Shown here: one piece after another, positions 7,985-15,522 of the stretch | Numbering within the stretch: position 1 is the stretch's first letter | Layout of the letters: the number at the start of each line of letters is the position of its first letter | From: Chitinophagaceae bacterium | Lineage (GTDB): Bacteria; Bacteroidota; Bacteroidia; Chitinophagales; Chitinophagaceae | Reading direction: 5' to 3' | Assembly: GCA_003509845.1 (NCBI GenBank) | Contig: DOMR01000142.1 | Location: 1 to 16,183, forward strand | DNA length: 16,183 nt | Notes under the pieces: model-generated | The model's database searches: none | The model's input: the letters and a program-made list of their open reading frames with translations, nothing else | What the model was told of the DNA's origin: nothing | Position numbers and translations under genes: made by a program

Positions 7985-10900
7985 ATGTTAAATAAAATAA
8001 TAACCTATTCTATAAAGAATAAGTTAATCGTTGGATTATTTGTGGTTTCGCTCATTGGATGGGGCGCTTATCAGGTAACACAATTGCCTATAGATGCGGT
8101 TCCTGATATCACAGATAATCAAGTACAAGTTATTACAGTATCGCCAGCGCTTGGCGCAACAGATATAGAAAGGCTGGTCACTTTCCCCATTGAGCAAGCC
8201 TGTAGCAGTATTCCTGGCACGAAACAAATAAGAAGCTTCTCTAGGTTTGGACTTTCATTGATTACGATTGTGTTTGAAGATAAAATTGATATTTACTGGG
8301 CAAGGCAACAAATAAGTGAAAAATTGCAAAAAGTACAGCAGGATATTCCACCTGGCACAGGCACACCCGAATTAGCCCCAGTGTCAACAGGATTGGGTGA
8401 AATATTTCAATATGTAGTTAGGCCATTAAAAGGGTATGAATCAAAGTTTGATGCAATGGAGTTAAGGACAATTCAGGATTGGATTGTTAGACGACAATTG
8501 ATAGGTACACCAGGCGTTGCTGAAGTAGCAAGTTTTGGTGGTAAATTAAAACAGTATGAAATTTCGGTACGTCAAGATCAGTTAAAATCCTATGGGCTTA
8601 CCATTTCTGATATCTTTTCTGCCTTAGAAAAAAATAATCAAAATACGGGAGGTGCTTATATTGAAAAAGGGCCTACTGTACTATATATAAGAAGTGAGGG
8701 ATTAACTGTTAATATTGCTGACATTGAAAAAATTGTAGTTAAGCAAATGTCTAATGGCAATCCACTATTAATTAGAGATATTGCCAAAGTACAATTAGGA
8801 TCAGCCATTCGTTACGGTGCCATGACCTTTAATGATGAAGGGGAAGTAGCTGGTGCGGTGGTCATGATGTTGAAAGGTGAAAATTCATCCTTGGTAGTGA
8901 AGAGGGTCAAAGATAAGATTGCTGAAATTCAAAAGATGCTACCAGAGGGTGTGGTCATTGAACCATTCTTGGATAGAACCAAAATGGTCAACAATGCGAT
9001 TAGTACAGTAAAAACAAATTTAATGGAAGGTGCATTAATTGTAATTTTTGTACTTGTATTTTTTCTAGGAAATTTAAGGGCTGGTTTAATTGTTTCATCG
9101 GTAATTCCATTATCAATGCTATTTGCCATTATATTGATGAATATGTTTGGTGTTGGTGGGAACTTAATGTCATTAGGGGCTATTGATTTTGGATTAATTG
9201 TCGATGGTTCTGTAATTGTGATAGAAGCTATTTTACATCGATTCGCACACTCGAAACATTTTAGAACATTGGTCCGAGTGAATCAAGGGGAAATGGACGA
9301 GGAAGTGGGTAAGTCAACCGGGTCCATGATTAAGTCCGCCGTGTTTAGTCAAATCATCATCTTAATTGTATACATCCCAATTTTATCATTGGAAGGTATT
9401 GAAGGAAAGATGTTTAAGCCAATGGCATTCACTATTGCTTTTGCCATTTTCGGTGCATTTATATTGTCGATTACTTATGTGCCGATGATGGCTGCTTTAT
9501 TTTTAAATAAAAAATTAAATCATAAAAAGAATATTACGGATAGGTTAATGATTTGGTTAGAACGATCGTATCAGCCATTTTTAAAAATGGTATTAAAGAT
9601 ACCAAAGACAGTTATTGGCATAACTGTCCTATTATTTTTCGTTTCTGTTGGCTTATTGATGAATATGGGAGGTGAATTTATACCACAGTTAGAGGAAGGC
9701 GATTTTGCTGTTGAGACAAGAGTTTTAACTGGAAGTAATTTGAATAATACCATTGCGTCGACTCAAAAGGCGACTAAATTATTACTTCAAAATTTTCCAG
9801 AAGTGGAAAAGATAGTCACTAAAATTGGAAGCGCCGAAATCCCAACCGATCCAATGCCTTTCGAAGCAGGTGATATGATGATCATTTTAAAAGATAAAAA
9901 TGAGTGGACTTCTGCTAAAACTTTTAGTGAATTAAGTATGAAAATGACAAAAGTTTTGGAGCAGGTTCCGGGTATTACTGTTGGGTTTCAATACCCTGTT
10001 CAAATGCGGTTTAATGAATTAATGACGGGTGCTAGACAGGATGTGGTCTGTAAAATATTCGGCGAAAACTTAGATACGCTTACTCATTATGCAGCGCGAT
10101 TAAATGGGATCATTCAAACGGTGGATGGTGCGGTTAATATTTATGAAGAAAAAGTGACAGGTATGCCGCAGGTGGTGATTAAATATAATCGAGATGGTAT
10201 GGCGAAATACGGTTTAAATGTAGAAGACGTGAACAGGGTGGTTAACAGTGCATTTGCGGGACAAATTGCAGGTCAGGTATATGAAGAAGAAAAAAGATTT
10301 GATATGGTGGTTCGTCTTGAGGGGGAATCAAGAAAAAGTTTAGCCGATATACAAAACTTAAATATCACCACCGCGAATGGTATGCAAATTCCATTGTCCT
10401 ATGTTGCAGGGATTGAAGAAATTGAAGGTGTTAATCAAATCCAAAGAGAAAATACAAAGCGTCGTATCATTGTTGGGTTTAATATTAATGGGCGTGATGT
10501 ACAAACCATTGTCAAAGAACTTCAAACGAAAATTGGCCAACAACTTAATTTGCAAAAAGGCTACACCATTGTGTATGGTGGTTCTTTTGAAAATATGACT
10601 GCTGCAAAAGACAGATTAAGTATTGTGGTTCCTATTGCATTATTCCTCATTTTTTTATTGCTTTATTTTGCCTTTGGTTCAGTCAAGCAAGGATTGCTAA
10701 TTTATACGGCAATACCTTTATCTGCAATGGGGGGTATTTTTGCGCTATGGGCAAGAAGTATGCCGTTTAGTATTTCCGCAGGCGTAGGTTTCATTGCATT
10801 ATTTGGCGTTGCGGTATTGAATGGTATATTGTTAGTGACCGAATTTAATAGACTAAAATCGGAAGGGTGGCATGATATATCACGTATTGTAATTCATGCG

Positions 10901-12349
10901 ACTAAATCCAAATTAAGAGCCGTATTAATGACCGCACTTGTACCCGCACTTGGTTTTATTCCAATGGCTATTAGCACAGGCGCAGGAGGCGAGGTTCAAA
11001 AGCCTTTGGCAACGGTCGTTATCGGTGGATTAATTATTTCAACGATGTTAACTTTATTTGTACTACCTGTGATGTATTTGCTATTTGAAAAAGGAACAAA
11101 ATATTTGACCATGAATAAAAATGCATCCATCACTATTTTAATACTTTTATTGTTTGGACAAGCAAGCTTCGCGCAAAATAAAATAAGTCTTAGTGCTGCA
11201 ATAGATACTGCATTAAAGAATAATACAGCCTTACGTGCATCCAATATGGATGTAGATTATTATAAAGCATTAAGGAAGAGTCATGTAGATATAGATAAGA
11301 CATTATTTGATTTTGGATATGGAAAAATTAATAGTTTTCAAAATGATAATCGGGTTTTGATCTCTCAAAATATCCAATTCCCTGGTGTTTACAAAAGTCA
11401 GGGGGATATCAATAAAACAAACTTGGTGATGAGTGAGTTAAGTAAATTAACCAATGAGATTGAATTAAAAGCATTGGTTAAGAATAAGTACTATCAGCTA
11501 TTAGTATTGCAAAATAAAAAGCAACTACTTATGCAGGCAGATAGTATTTATAGCGCTTTTGTTACCAAGGCGAATCAGCGTTATAATGCCGGAGGTGCTG
11601 ATGTTTTAGAAAAAGTAACAGCCGAAAGTCAGTTGGCGCAAATTTCAAATCAATTACAAACACTGACACTAGCCTACGATATCAATCTGAATGCGTTTAA
11701 TTATATATTAAATAGCACTAACACCTATGAACCAGCTTCAGCAAAATTAGAGATTTTATTGACGCAGCTGCCCGATGTATATGCCATACAGCAAACGCCC
11801 GTAGTTCAAATGGGTGAACAAAAAGTAGTATTAGCGGAAAATCAACAAAAACTGGAAAAAGGCAAGTTGCAACCTTCCTTCAATCTGGGTTATAACTCAT
11901 CCACCATTATTGGCTGGCAGCCTACAGGACAAGGGAGTGAATCCTATTTTGGAAGTAATCATCGATTTGGTGCAGTTAACTTGGGGCTATCTCTTCCAAT
12001 ATTTTCAACTGCCCAAAAATCAAAAATTGCTGCAAGTAAAGTTCAAATTGAACAAAATAAATTAGAAAGCTTGGCGCTACAGCAGCAATTAAGCTCAAAT
12101 TTTAAATATTTACTAAATGCCTATCTACAAAATAATAAATTAGTCATTGCCTATCAAAAAAATATGTTGCCCAATGCTACACTCCTTATTGAAACTGCAG
12201 GGCGAAAAATAAATGCGGGGGAGATTACTTATTTAGAATGGGTGATGATAATAAATCAAGCAATTCAAATAAAAAGTGAATATTTAAATTATATTCAACA
12301 ATTAAATGAAAATGCGATTGAATTAGAAAAATTAACTGCTACAAAATAA
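7985..12349 (+). CDS. czcA: CzcA-type heavy-metal RND pump fused to a CzcC/TolC-type outer-membrane channel
   Basis: One 1454-codon frame. Residues 1-1042 are a full HME-RND pump: first helix at 12-30; periplasmic porter domain to about 335; helices 2-6 at about 343-505; a second porter domain to about 875; the last helices to about 1035. Helix 4 holds D401-F-G, D407-G and E414, the DFG...DG...E signature of CzcA-type (Zn/Co/Cd/Ni) pumps; Cu/Ag CusA pumps differ here. Residues 1043-1454 are an outer-membrane efflux protein of TolC/CzcC type: a signal peptide (1043-1063, SFA then Gln), then two helical repeats rich in N, Q, K and L, with barrel-like segments FGYGKINSF...SQNIQFPGVY and FGAVNLGLSLPIF. 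RND termini are cytoplasmic, so residues 1051-1063 would act as a 13th crossing or as a cleavable export signal. The adaptor gene follows 14 bp downstream. Confidence 0.93.
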   Translation: MLNKIITYSIKNKLIVGLFVVSLIGWGAYQVTQLPIDAVPDITDNQVQVITVSPALGATDIERLVTFPIEQACSSIPGTKQIRSFSRFGLSLITIVFEDKIDIYWARQQISEKLQKVQQDIPPGTGTPELAPVSTGLGEIFQYVVRPLKGYESKFDAMELRTIQDWIVRRQLIGTPGVAEVASFGGKLKQYEISVRQDQLKSYGLTISDIFSALEKNNQNTGGAYIEKGPTVLYIRSEGLTVNIADIEKIVVKQMSNGNPLLIRDIAKVQLGSAIRYGAMTFNDEGEVAGAVVMMLKGENSSLVVKRVKDKIAEIQKMLPEGVVIEPFLDRTKMVNNAISTVKTNLMEGALIVIFVLVFFLGNLRAGLIVSSVIPLSMLFAIILMNMFGVGGNLMSLGAIDFGLIVDGSVIVIEAILHRFAHSKHFRTLVRVNQGEMDEEVGKSTGSMIKSAVFSQIIILIVYIPILSLEGIEGKMFKPMAFTIAFAIFGAFILSITYVPMMAALFLNKKLNHKKNITDRLMIWLERSYQPFLKMVLKIPKTVIGITVLLFFVSVGLLMNMGGEFIPQLEEGDFAVETRVLTGSNLNNTIASTQKATKLLLQNFPEVEKIVTKIGSAEIPTDPMPFEAGDMMIILKDKNEWTSAKTFSELSMKMTKVLEQVPGITVGFQYPVQMRFNELMTGARQDVVCKIFGENLDTLTHYAARLNGIIQTVDGAVNIYEEKVTGMPQVVIKYNRDGMAKYGLNVEDVNRVVNSAFAGQIAGQVYEEEKRFDMVVRLEGESRKSLADIQNLNITTANGMQIPLSYVAGIEEIEGVNQIQRENTKRRIIVGFNINGRDVQTIVKELQTKIGQQLNLQKGYTIVYGGSFENMTAAKDRLSIVVPIALFLIFLLLYFAFGSVKQGLLIYTAIPLSAMGGIFALWARSMPFSISAGVGFIALFGVAVLNGILLVTEFNRLKSEGWHDISRIVIHATKSKLRAVLMTALVPALGFIPMAISTGAGGEVQKPLATVVIGGLIISTMLTLFVLPVMYLLFEKGTKYLTMNKNASITILILLLFGQASFAQNKISLSAAIDTALKNNTALRASNMDVDYYKALRKSHVDIDKTLFDFGYGKINSFQNDNRVLISQNIQFPGVYKSQGDINKTNLVMSELSKLTNEIELKALVKNKYYQLLVLQNKKQLLMQADSIYSAFVTKANQRYNAGGADVLEKVTAESQLAQISNQLQTLTLAYDINLNAFNYILNSTNTYEPASAKLEILLTQLPDVYAIQQTPVVQMGEQKVVLAENQQKLEKGKLQPSFNLGYNSSTIIGWQPTGQGSESYFGSNHRFGAVNLGLSLPIFSTAQKSKIAASKVQIEQNKLESLALQQQLSSNFKYLLNAYLQNNKLVIAYQKNMLPNATLLIETAGRKINAGEITYLEWVMIINQAIQIKSEYLNYIQQLNENAIELEKLTATK
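11111..11173 (+). other. Internal signal peptide and in-frame ATG at the pump/channel junction
   Basis: Codons 1043-1063 of the fusion read as a standard signal peptide: Met-Asn-Lys-Asn, then the hydrophobic core ITILILLLF (1049-1057), then a small-residue cleavage site ASFA before Gln1064. The ATG at 11111-11113 is in frame with the pump. A TGA at 11106-11108, just before this ATG, lies in the +1 frame. The layout is therefore exactly that of two formerly separate genes now read as one. The signal could serve as a membrane crossing, be cut by signal peptidase, or begin a separate channel protein by internal initiation. Confidence 0.75.
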
Positions 12350-12363
12350 AGAAAAAAATATTT

Positions 12364-13509
12364 ATGAAATCAAATCAAATTTTAGCCATCGCAGGGATTA
12401 GTTTAATGTTGGCATGTACTGCAAATAAAAAAGAGGAACAAAAAGTAGTAGCCAGTTCAATGAAACAGGACAGTACTATTTTGAATGTGGTTCGTTTAAC
12501 TGCAGCGCAATTAAAAACAGCCAATTTAACTACTGGACAGGTTCAAAATAGGGACATGCACCAAGTTTTAAAAGTGAATGGTTTAATTGATGTACCACCA
12601 AGTAATATTGTTTCTATCAGCATTCCTTTGGGAGGGTACTTGAAAAAAACGAACTTAATTCCAGGTATGTTTGTTAAAAAAGGAGCCTTACTTGCTGTAA
12701 TTGAGGATCCAATATACATTCAACTCCAACAGGATTATTTAACAGCAAAAAGTAGGTTAGCCTACTTAGAAGCTGATTATATTAGGCAGCAGGATTTAAA
12801 TATGACAAAATCCACCAGTGATAAAATATATCAATTGGCTAAAAGCGATTTTGAGAGTCAAAAATATTTAGTCAAATCATTGCAGGAAAAATTAAAACTT
12901 ATCGGAATTGATCCCACCCAATTAAATGAAACTTCAATTTCAAGGTCTATCAATTTCAATGCACCCATTGGCGGCTATGTTACAAAGGTGAATGTTAATA
13001 TTGGGAAGTATGTTACGCCCACGGATGTGTTATTCGAAATTGTAGATCCAAGTGACTTACATGTAAGATTAATTGTTTACGAAAATGATGTACCCAATTT
13101 GAAAATAGGGAATGAAGTGATATTTACGACCAATAACGATTTGACAAAAAAATATGTAGCGCATGTGGCAGTCATTACCCCTAATATCAATGAAGAACGA
13201 ACCACTGATGTGCATTGTCATTTAGTTAATGAGAATGTTCGTTTATATCCTGGGACTTATGTCAATGCTGAAATTTCTTTAAATAATGCAAAAGTGGACG
13301 CATTACCTGAAGAGTCCATTGTGAAATGGGAAAACAAACCATTTATATTTATTAAACAATTGGACCAATCCTATAAATTAGTTGCAGTAGAATTAGGCGT
13401 AACTACGAATGGGTTTATTGAAGTGAAAACGAATTTAAAAGGTCAGGACATCGTTCTGAATAATGCCTATACCTTATTAATGAAACTAAAGAATAGTGCG
13501 GAGGAATAG
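12364..13509 (+). CDS. czcB: CzcB/CusB-type periplasmic adaptor lipoprotein of the efflux pump
   Basis: Membrane-fusion protein that bridges the inner-membrane pump and outer-membrane channel, 381 residues. The N-terminus is a lipoprotein-like signal ending LMLAC (Cys18), with -3/-2 residues slightly off the consensus lipobox, followed by a charged linker. Two half lipoyl motifs flank a helical hairpin: SIPLGGYLKKTNLIPGMFVKKG (about 86-107) and NAPIGGYVTKVNVNIGKYVT (about 199-218), with the coiled coil between them (about 116-182). A beta-barrel domain (about 231-305) and a membrane-proximal domain follow. Within the barrel, VHCH (283-286: His284, Cys285, His286) could bind metal. I recall VHCH in other Bacteroidota adaptors, so it may be a lineage feature. 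There is no N-terminal Met cluster of the copper-CusB type. It starts 14 bp after the pump stop, in the same operon. Confidence 0.92.
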   Translation: MKSNQILAIAGISLMLACTANKKEEQKVVASSMKQDSTILNVVRLTAAQLKTANLTTGQVQNRDMHQVLKVNGLIDVPPSNIVSISIPLGGYLKKTNLIPGMFVKKGALLAVIEDPIYIQLQQDYLTAKSRLAYLEADYIRQQDLNMTKSTSDKIYQLAKSDFESQKYLVKSLQEKLKLIGIDPTQLNETSISRSINFNAPIGGYVTKVNVNIGKYVTPTDVLFEIVDPSDLHVRLIVYENDVPNLKIGNEVIFTTNNDLTKKYVAHVAVITPNINEERTTDVHCHLVNENVRLYPGTYVNAEISLNNAKVDALPEESIVKWENKPFIFIKQLDQSYKLVAVELGVTTNGFIEVKTNLKGQDIVLNNAYTLLMKLKNSAEE

Positions 13510-13532
13510 CTAATTGATAATGTATTTAAAAT

Positions 13533-14726
13533 TTATTTTTCGAAATAGGCCAAACTGCCACCTACCCAGGTGGCAGTTTGGTTATAATTAACACCGATCA
13601 TTTTACCTTTGCTTAATCTAGATAAGTTTAAAGTGGCGATGTATTTTTGTGTGGGCTTATCCCAAAAGTAAAATAGTCTTATTTCTGCTTTAGCAAAACC
13701 ATCTGGTGTTTCAACGCATGGCGCATAATTTACTTTTTCTTGCATTATCCAGTTTGCAGGATCTAAAATTGTATCAAAATCGGAGGATTGAACATCAATA
13801 ATAACTCCTTGGCCTGCAAAAGAAAATAAGGGCTTGAGTATATATTTTTCTAAATCAGTTGGGATACTTTTTATTTGGTCGACAAATTGTGTTTTAGGTA
13901 TACAATGATGATGTAAATAGGGGAGTAGGTATTTGCTTATTCTAAAAAAATGGTTGGGGTGGGTAACCCAACTTACATTCAGGTCGGCATATAAAATTGC
14001 TGCTTTTTCCTTTATTTCCTCCGGTTGATTTTTTAATTCATCAGTTACGATGCGATTATATATTCGGTCAATTTTGATATCTATCCCTTCGCGTTGGTAG
14101 TATAAGGAGTTCCCTTTTTTGAATATCTCAGTAATACAAACAATCGGTATATTTAAATAATGTTGCGTACAATAAAAATCAACTCTTGTTTTTTGTTGAT
14201 TTGGTAATAGCTCTAGTAAAATAGTATGTTCCCCCAGTTCGCCTTTAATAATAGTGGATAAGTGGCGTAGGTATTTTTCCTTAGTATAGCCATTTAAATA
14301 GGGGGTCACATTTTCGGGAATAGTATAGCAGTTTCGTATTGCCTCGTCCTGAAGCACTTCAAATGCAAATAAGGACGGGAAGCCTTGAAGTTCAATTAAT
14401 GCAGGTGCCATTTCATTTTGATTATTATTGGCAATGGCGAAATCCATCACCATACATTCGGGAAGGCCTTTTTCGTTGGGGGTACTTTTTGTATTTTGTA
14501 AGGATTTTTCGGTCTTGGCTATAAAATCACCAGCTAAAATTTGAGCACATACATATTCGCCTACTTCAAGTAGTTGTGTTTTAAATGCTGCTGTGAGGAA
14601 TAGTGGGGTTTCTGCAATTCTGAAATCAACTGAATTAGGATATAACCCATTGATATAATTGAGGTATGCCTGATATTTTGTCTCGTTAAATTCCGCATTA
14701 AATTGCTTTCTATATAATGGGATCAT
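13533..14726 (-). CDS. ATP-grasp-like ligase of unknown substrate
   Basis: 397 residues from the ATG at 14726; a TTG at 14747 would add 7 residues and overlap the upstream gene by 11 nt, but ATG with a 10-nt gap is more ordinary. The C-terminal half shows an ATP-grasp pattern: LKP with K298, a glycine-rich loop FSFAGQGV (301-308), QEKV (329-332), AEIRLF (E348, R350) and a terminal N-rich/GG region. Earlier segments IELQGFPS (about 111-118) and IDRIYNRIVTDEL (about 219-231) recall the acidic-substrate and Arg-containing parts of glutathionylspermidine synthase or circularly permuted ATP-grasp proteins. Those enzymes join a carboxylate to an amine through an acyl phosphate. No substrate can be named. 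It follows a glutamine amidotransferase in the same operon, which could supply ammonia. Family assignment is by motif order only. Confidence 0.55.
   Translation of the reverse strand: MIPLYRKQFNAEFNETKYQAYLNYINGLYPNSVDFRIAETPLFLTAAFKTQLLEVGEYVCAQILAGDFIAKTEKSLQNTKSTPNEKGLPECMVMDFAIANNNQNEMAPALIELQGFPSLFAFEVLQDEAIRNCYTIPENVTPYLNGYTKEKYLRHLSTIIKGELGEHTILLELLPNQQKTRVDFYCTQHYLNIPIVCITEIFKKGNSLYYQREGIDIKIDRIYNRIVTDELKNQPEEIKEKAAILYADLNVSWVTHPNHFFRISKYLLPYLHHHCIPKTQFVDQIKSIPTDLEKYILKPLFSFAGQGVIIDVQSSDFDTILDPANWIMQEKVNYAPCVETPDGFAKAEIRLFYFWDKPTQKYIATLNLSRLSKGKMIGVNYNQTATWVGGSLAYFEK
13550..13581. terminator. Perfect 14-bp hairpin at the convergence point, inside the ATP-grasp gene
   Basis: CCAAACTGCCACCT (13550-13563) and AGGTGGCAGTTTGG (13568-13581) are exact reverse complements around a 4-nt loop ACCC. 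It lies 41 bp past the adaptor stop, well placed to end the efflux mRNA, and covers codons about 382-392 of the convergent ATP-grasp gene. No immediate U-run follows on either strand (TTATAATTA on the + side), so intrinsic termination is probable for the + transcript but not certain. Full bidirectional use would cut the ATP-grasp mRNA before its stop. Confidence 0.6.
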
Positions 14727-14736
14727 ACTTTGTTTT

Positions 14737-15522
14737 TTAATTCCCAAAAGCGAGGTTCAGAAAATTTGGAATAAAATGCGCATGTGTTTTTGGCAATTTT
14801 TCTGGATCCATCAATTTGCTAATGATTACCTCCCATTTTTGCGCTCCAAAATTATCAATAATATTTCTTTTCATTTTTTCTTCATTAAAAAAATTAAGCA
14901 AAACATTTTTTTCTCCTTCCGGATGAAATTGCACGCCGTACATGATATCACTAAATTTTATAGCCATAATTGCCCTTTCCAAAGGGACATGTGGACGATG
15001 TTTTTCAAGCGCAATAATTTTTGCACCTAAGGCATTTATATTTTCATCATTGGGTTCAATGATTTGATAAAGCCTACTTTCTAAACTATAAAATGGGTCA
15101 TTCAAATTTGCGAAAATAGGATCTTCCACTAATGGATGCACTGGAAGGACGCCAATTTGTGTTGATTTTCTTAAACATACATTACCAAAATTAAAATGGC
15201 GACAAGCAATTTGAAAACTATGACAAATGAGTAATACAGGTTTCTTGATCAAAAGCATATCCTGCAACCATTTTACATATAGGTTATCCCATGCGCTTCC
15301 TTGAGAATCAATAGGAGAGCCGGGCCCACCAGAGGATAAGTAAATATCAAAACTGTGATCGGGTATTTCACCTTTATGTCGCAGTGGAAATATTTGATAC
15401 TCCAAATCAATACTCCGCTGCTTACTCCAATTGTTTATGATAGCTATAATACATGCCAACCCCAAATTACTGGTATCATCATACATATCAATGATAGCAA
15501 TTTTAATGGGGGTGCTGGCCAT
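14737..15522 (-). CDS. Class I (GATase1-fold) glutamine amidotransferase-like protein
   Basis: 261 residues with the flavodoxin-like GATase1 layout: an N-terminal strand IKIAIIDMYDD (6-16), an oxyanion-region motif SSGGPGSP (63-70), a nucleophile elbow LLICHSFQ with Cys100, and FHPE giving His200 and Glu202. The Cys-His-Glu triad is therefore complete, and the enzyme would release ammonia from glutamine or hydrolyse a related gamma-glutamyl bond. The elbow is unusual: the common form is G-x-C-x-G-x-Q, whereas here it is L-I-C-H-S-F-Q, without either glycine. An extra C-terminal tail (about 205-261) follows the fold. The ATG overlaps the upstream TAA by one nucleotide (TAATG), and the ATP-grasp-like gene starts about 10 nt after the stop, which strongly suggests co-translation. 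It could supply ammonia to that ligase. It has no synthetase domain of its own, so it is not GMP synthase. Confidence 0.72.
   Translation of the reverse strand: MASTPIKIAIIDMYDDTSNLGLACIIAIINNWSKQRSIDLEYQIFPLRHKGEIPDHSFDIYLSSGGPGSPIDSQGSAWDNLYVKWLQDMLLIKKPVLLICHSFQIACRHFNFGNVCLRKSTQIGVLPVHPLVEDPIFANLNDPFYSLESRLYQIIEPNDENINALGAKIIALEKHRPHVPLERAIMAIKFSDIMYGVQFHPEGEKNVLLNFFNEEKMKRNIIDNFGAQKWEVIISKLMDPEKLPKTHAHFIPNFLNLAFGN

Noticed and set aside
10377..10598. 73-codon + strand open frame inside the pump gene
   Set aside because: It is an alternate-frame shadow of a strongly conserved RND coding region, with no start context or recognisable domain.
14745..14747. TTG start for the ATP-grasp-like gene
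   Set aside because: The ATG at 14724-14726 is 7 codons downstream and leaves a normal 10-nt gap; nothing in the extra residues supports the TTG. It cannot be excluded.
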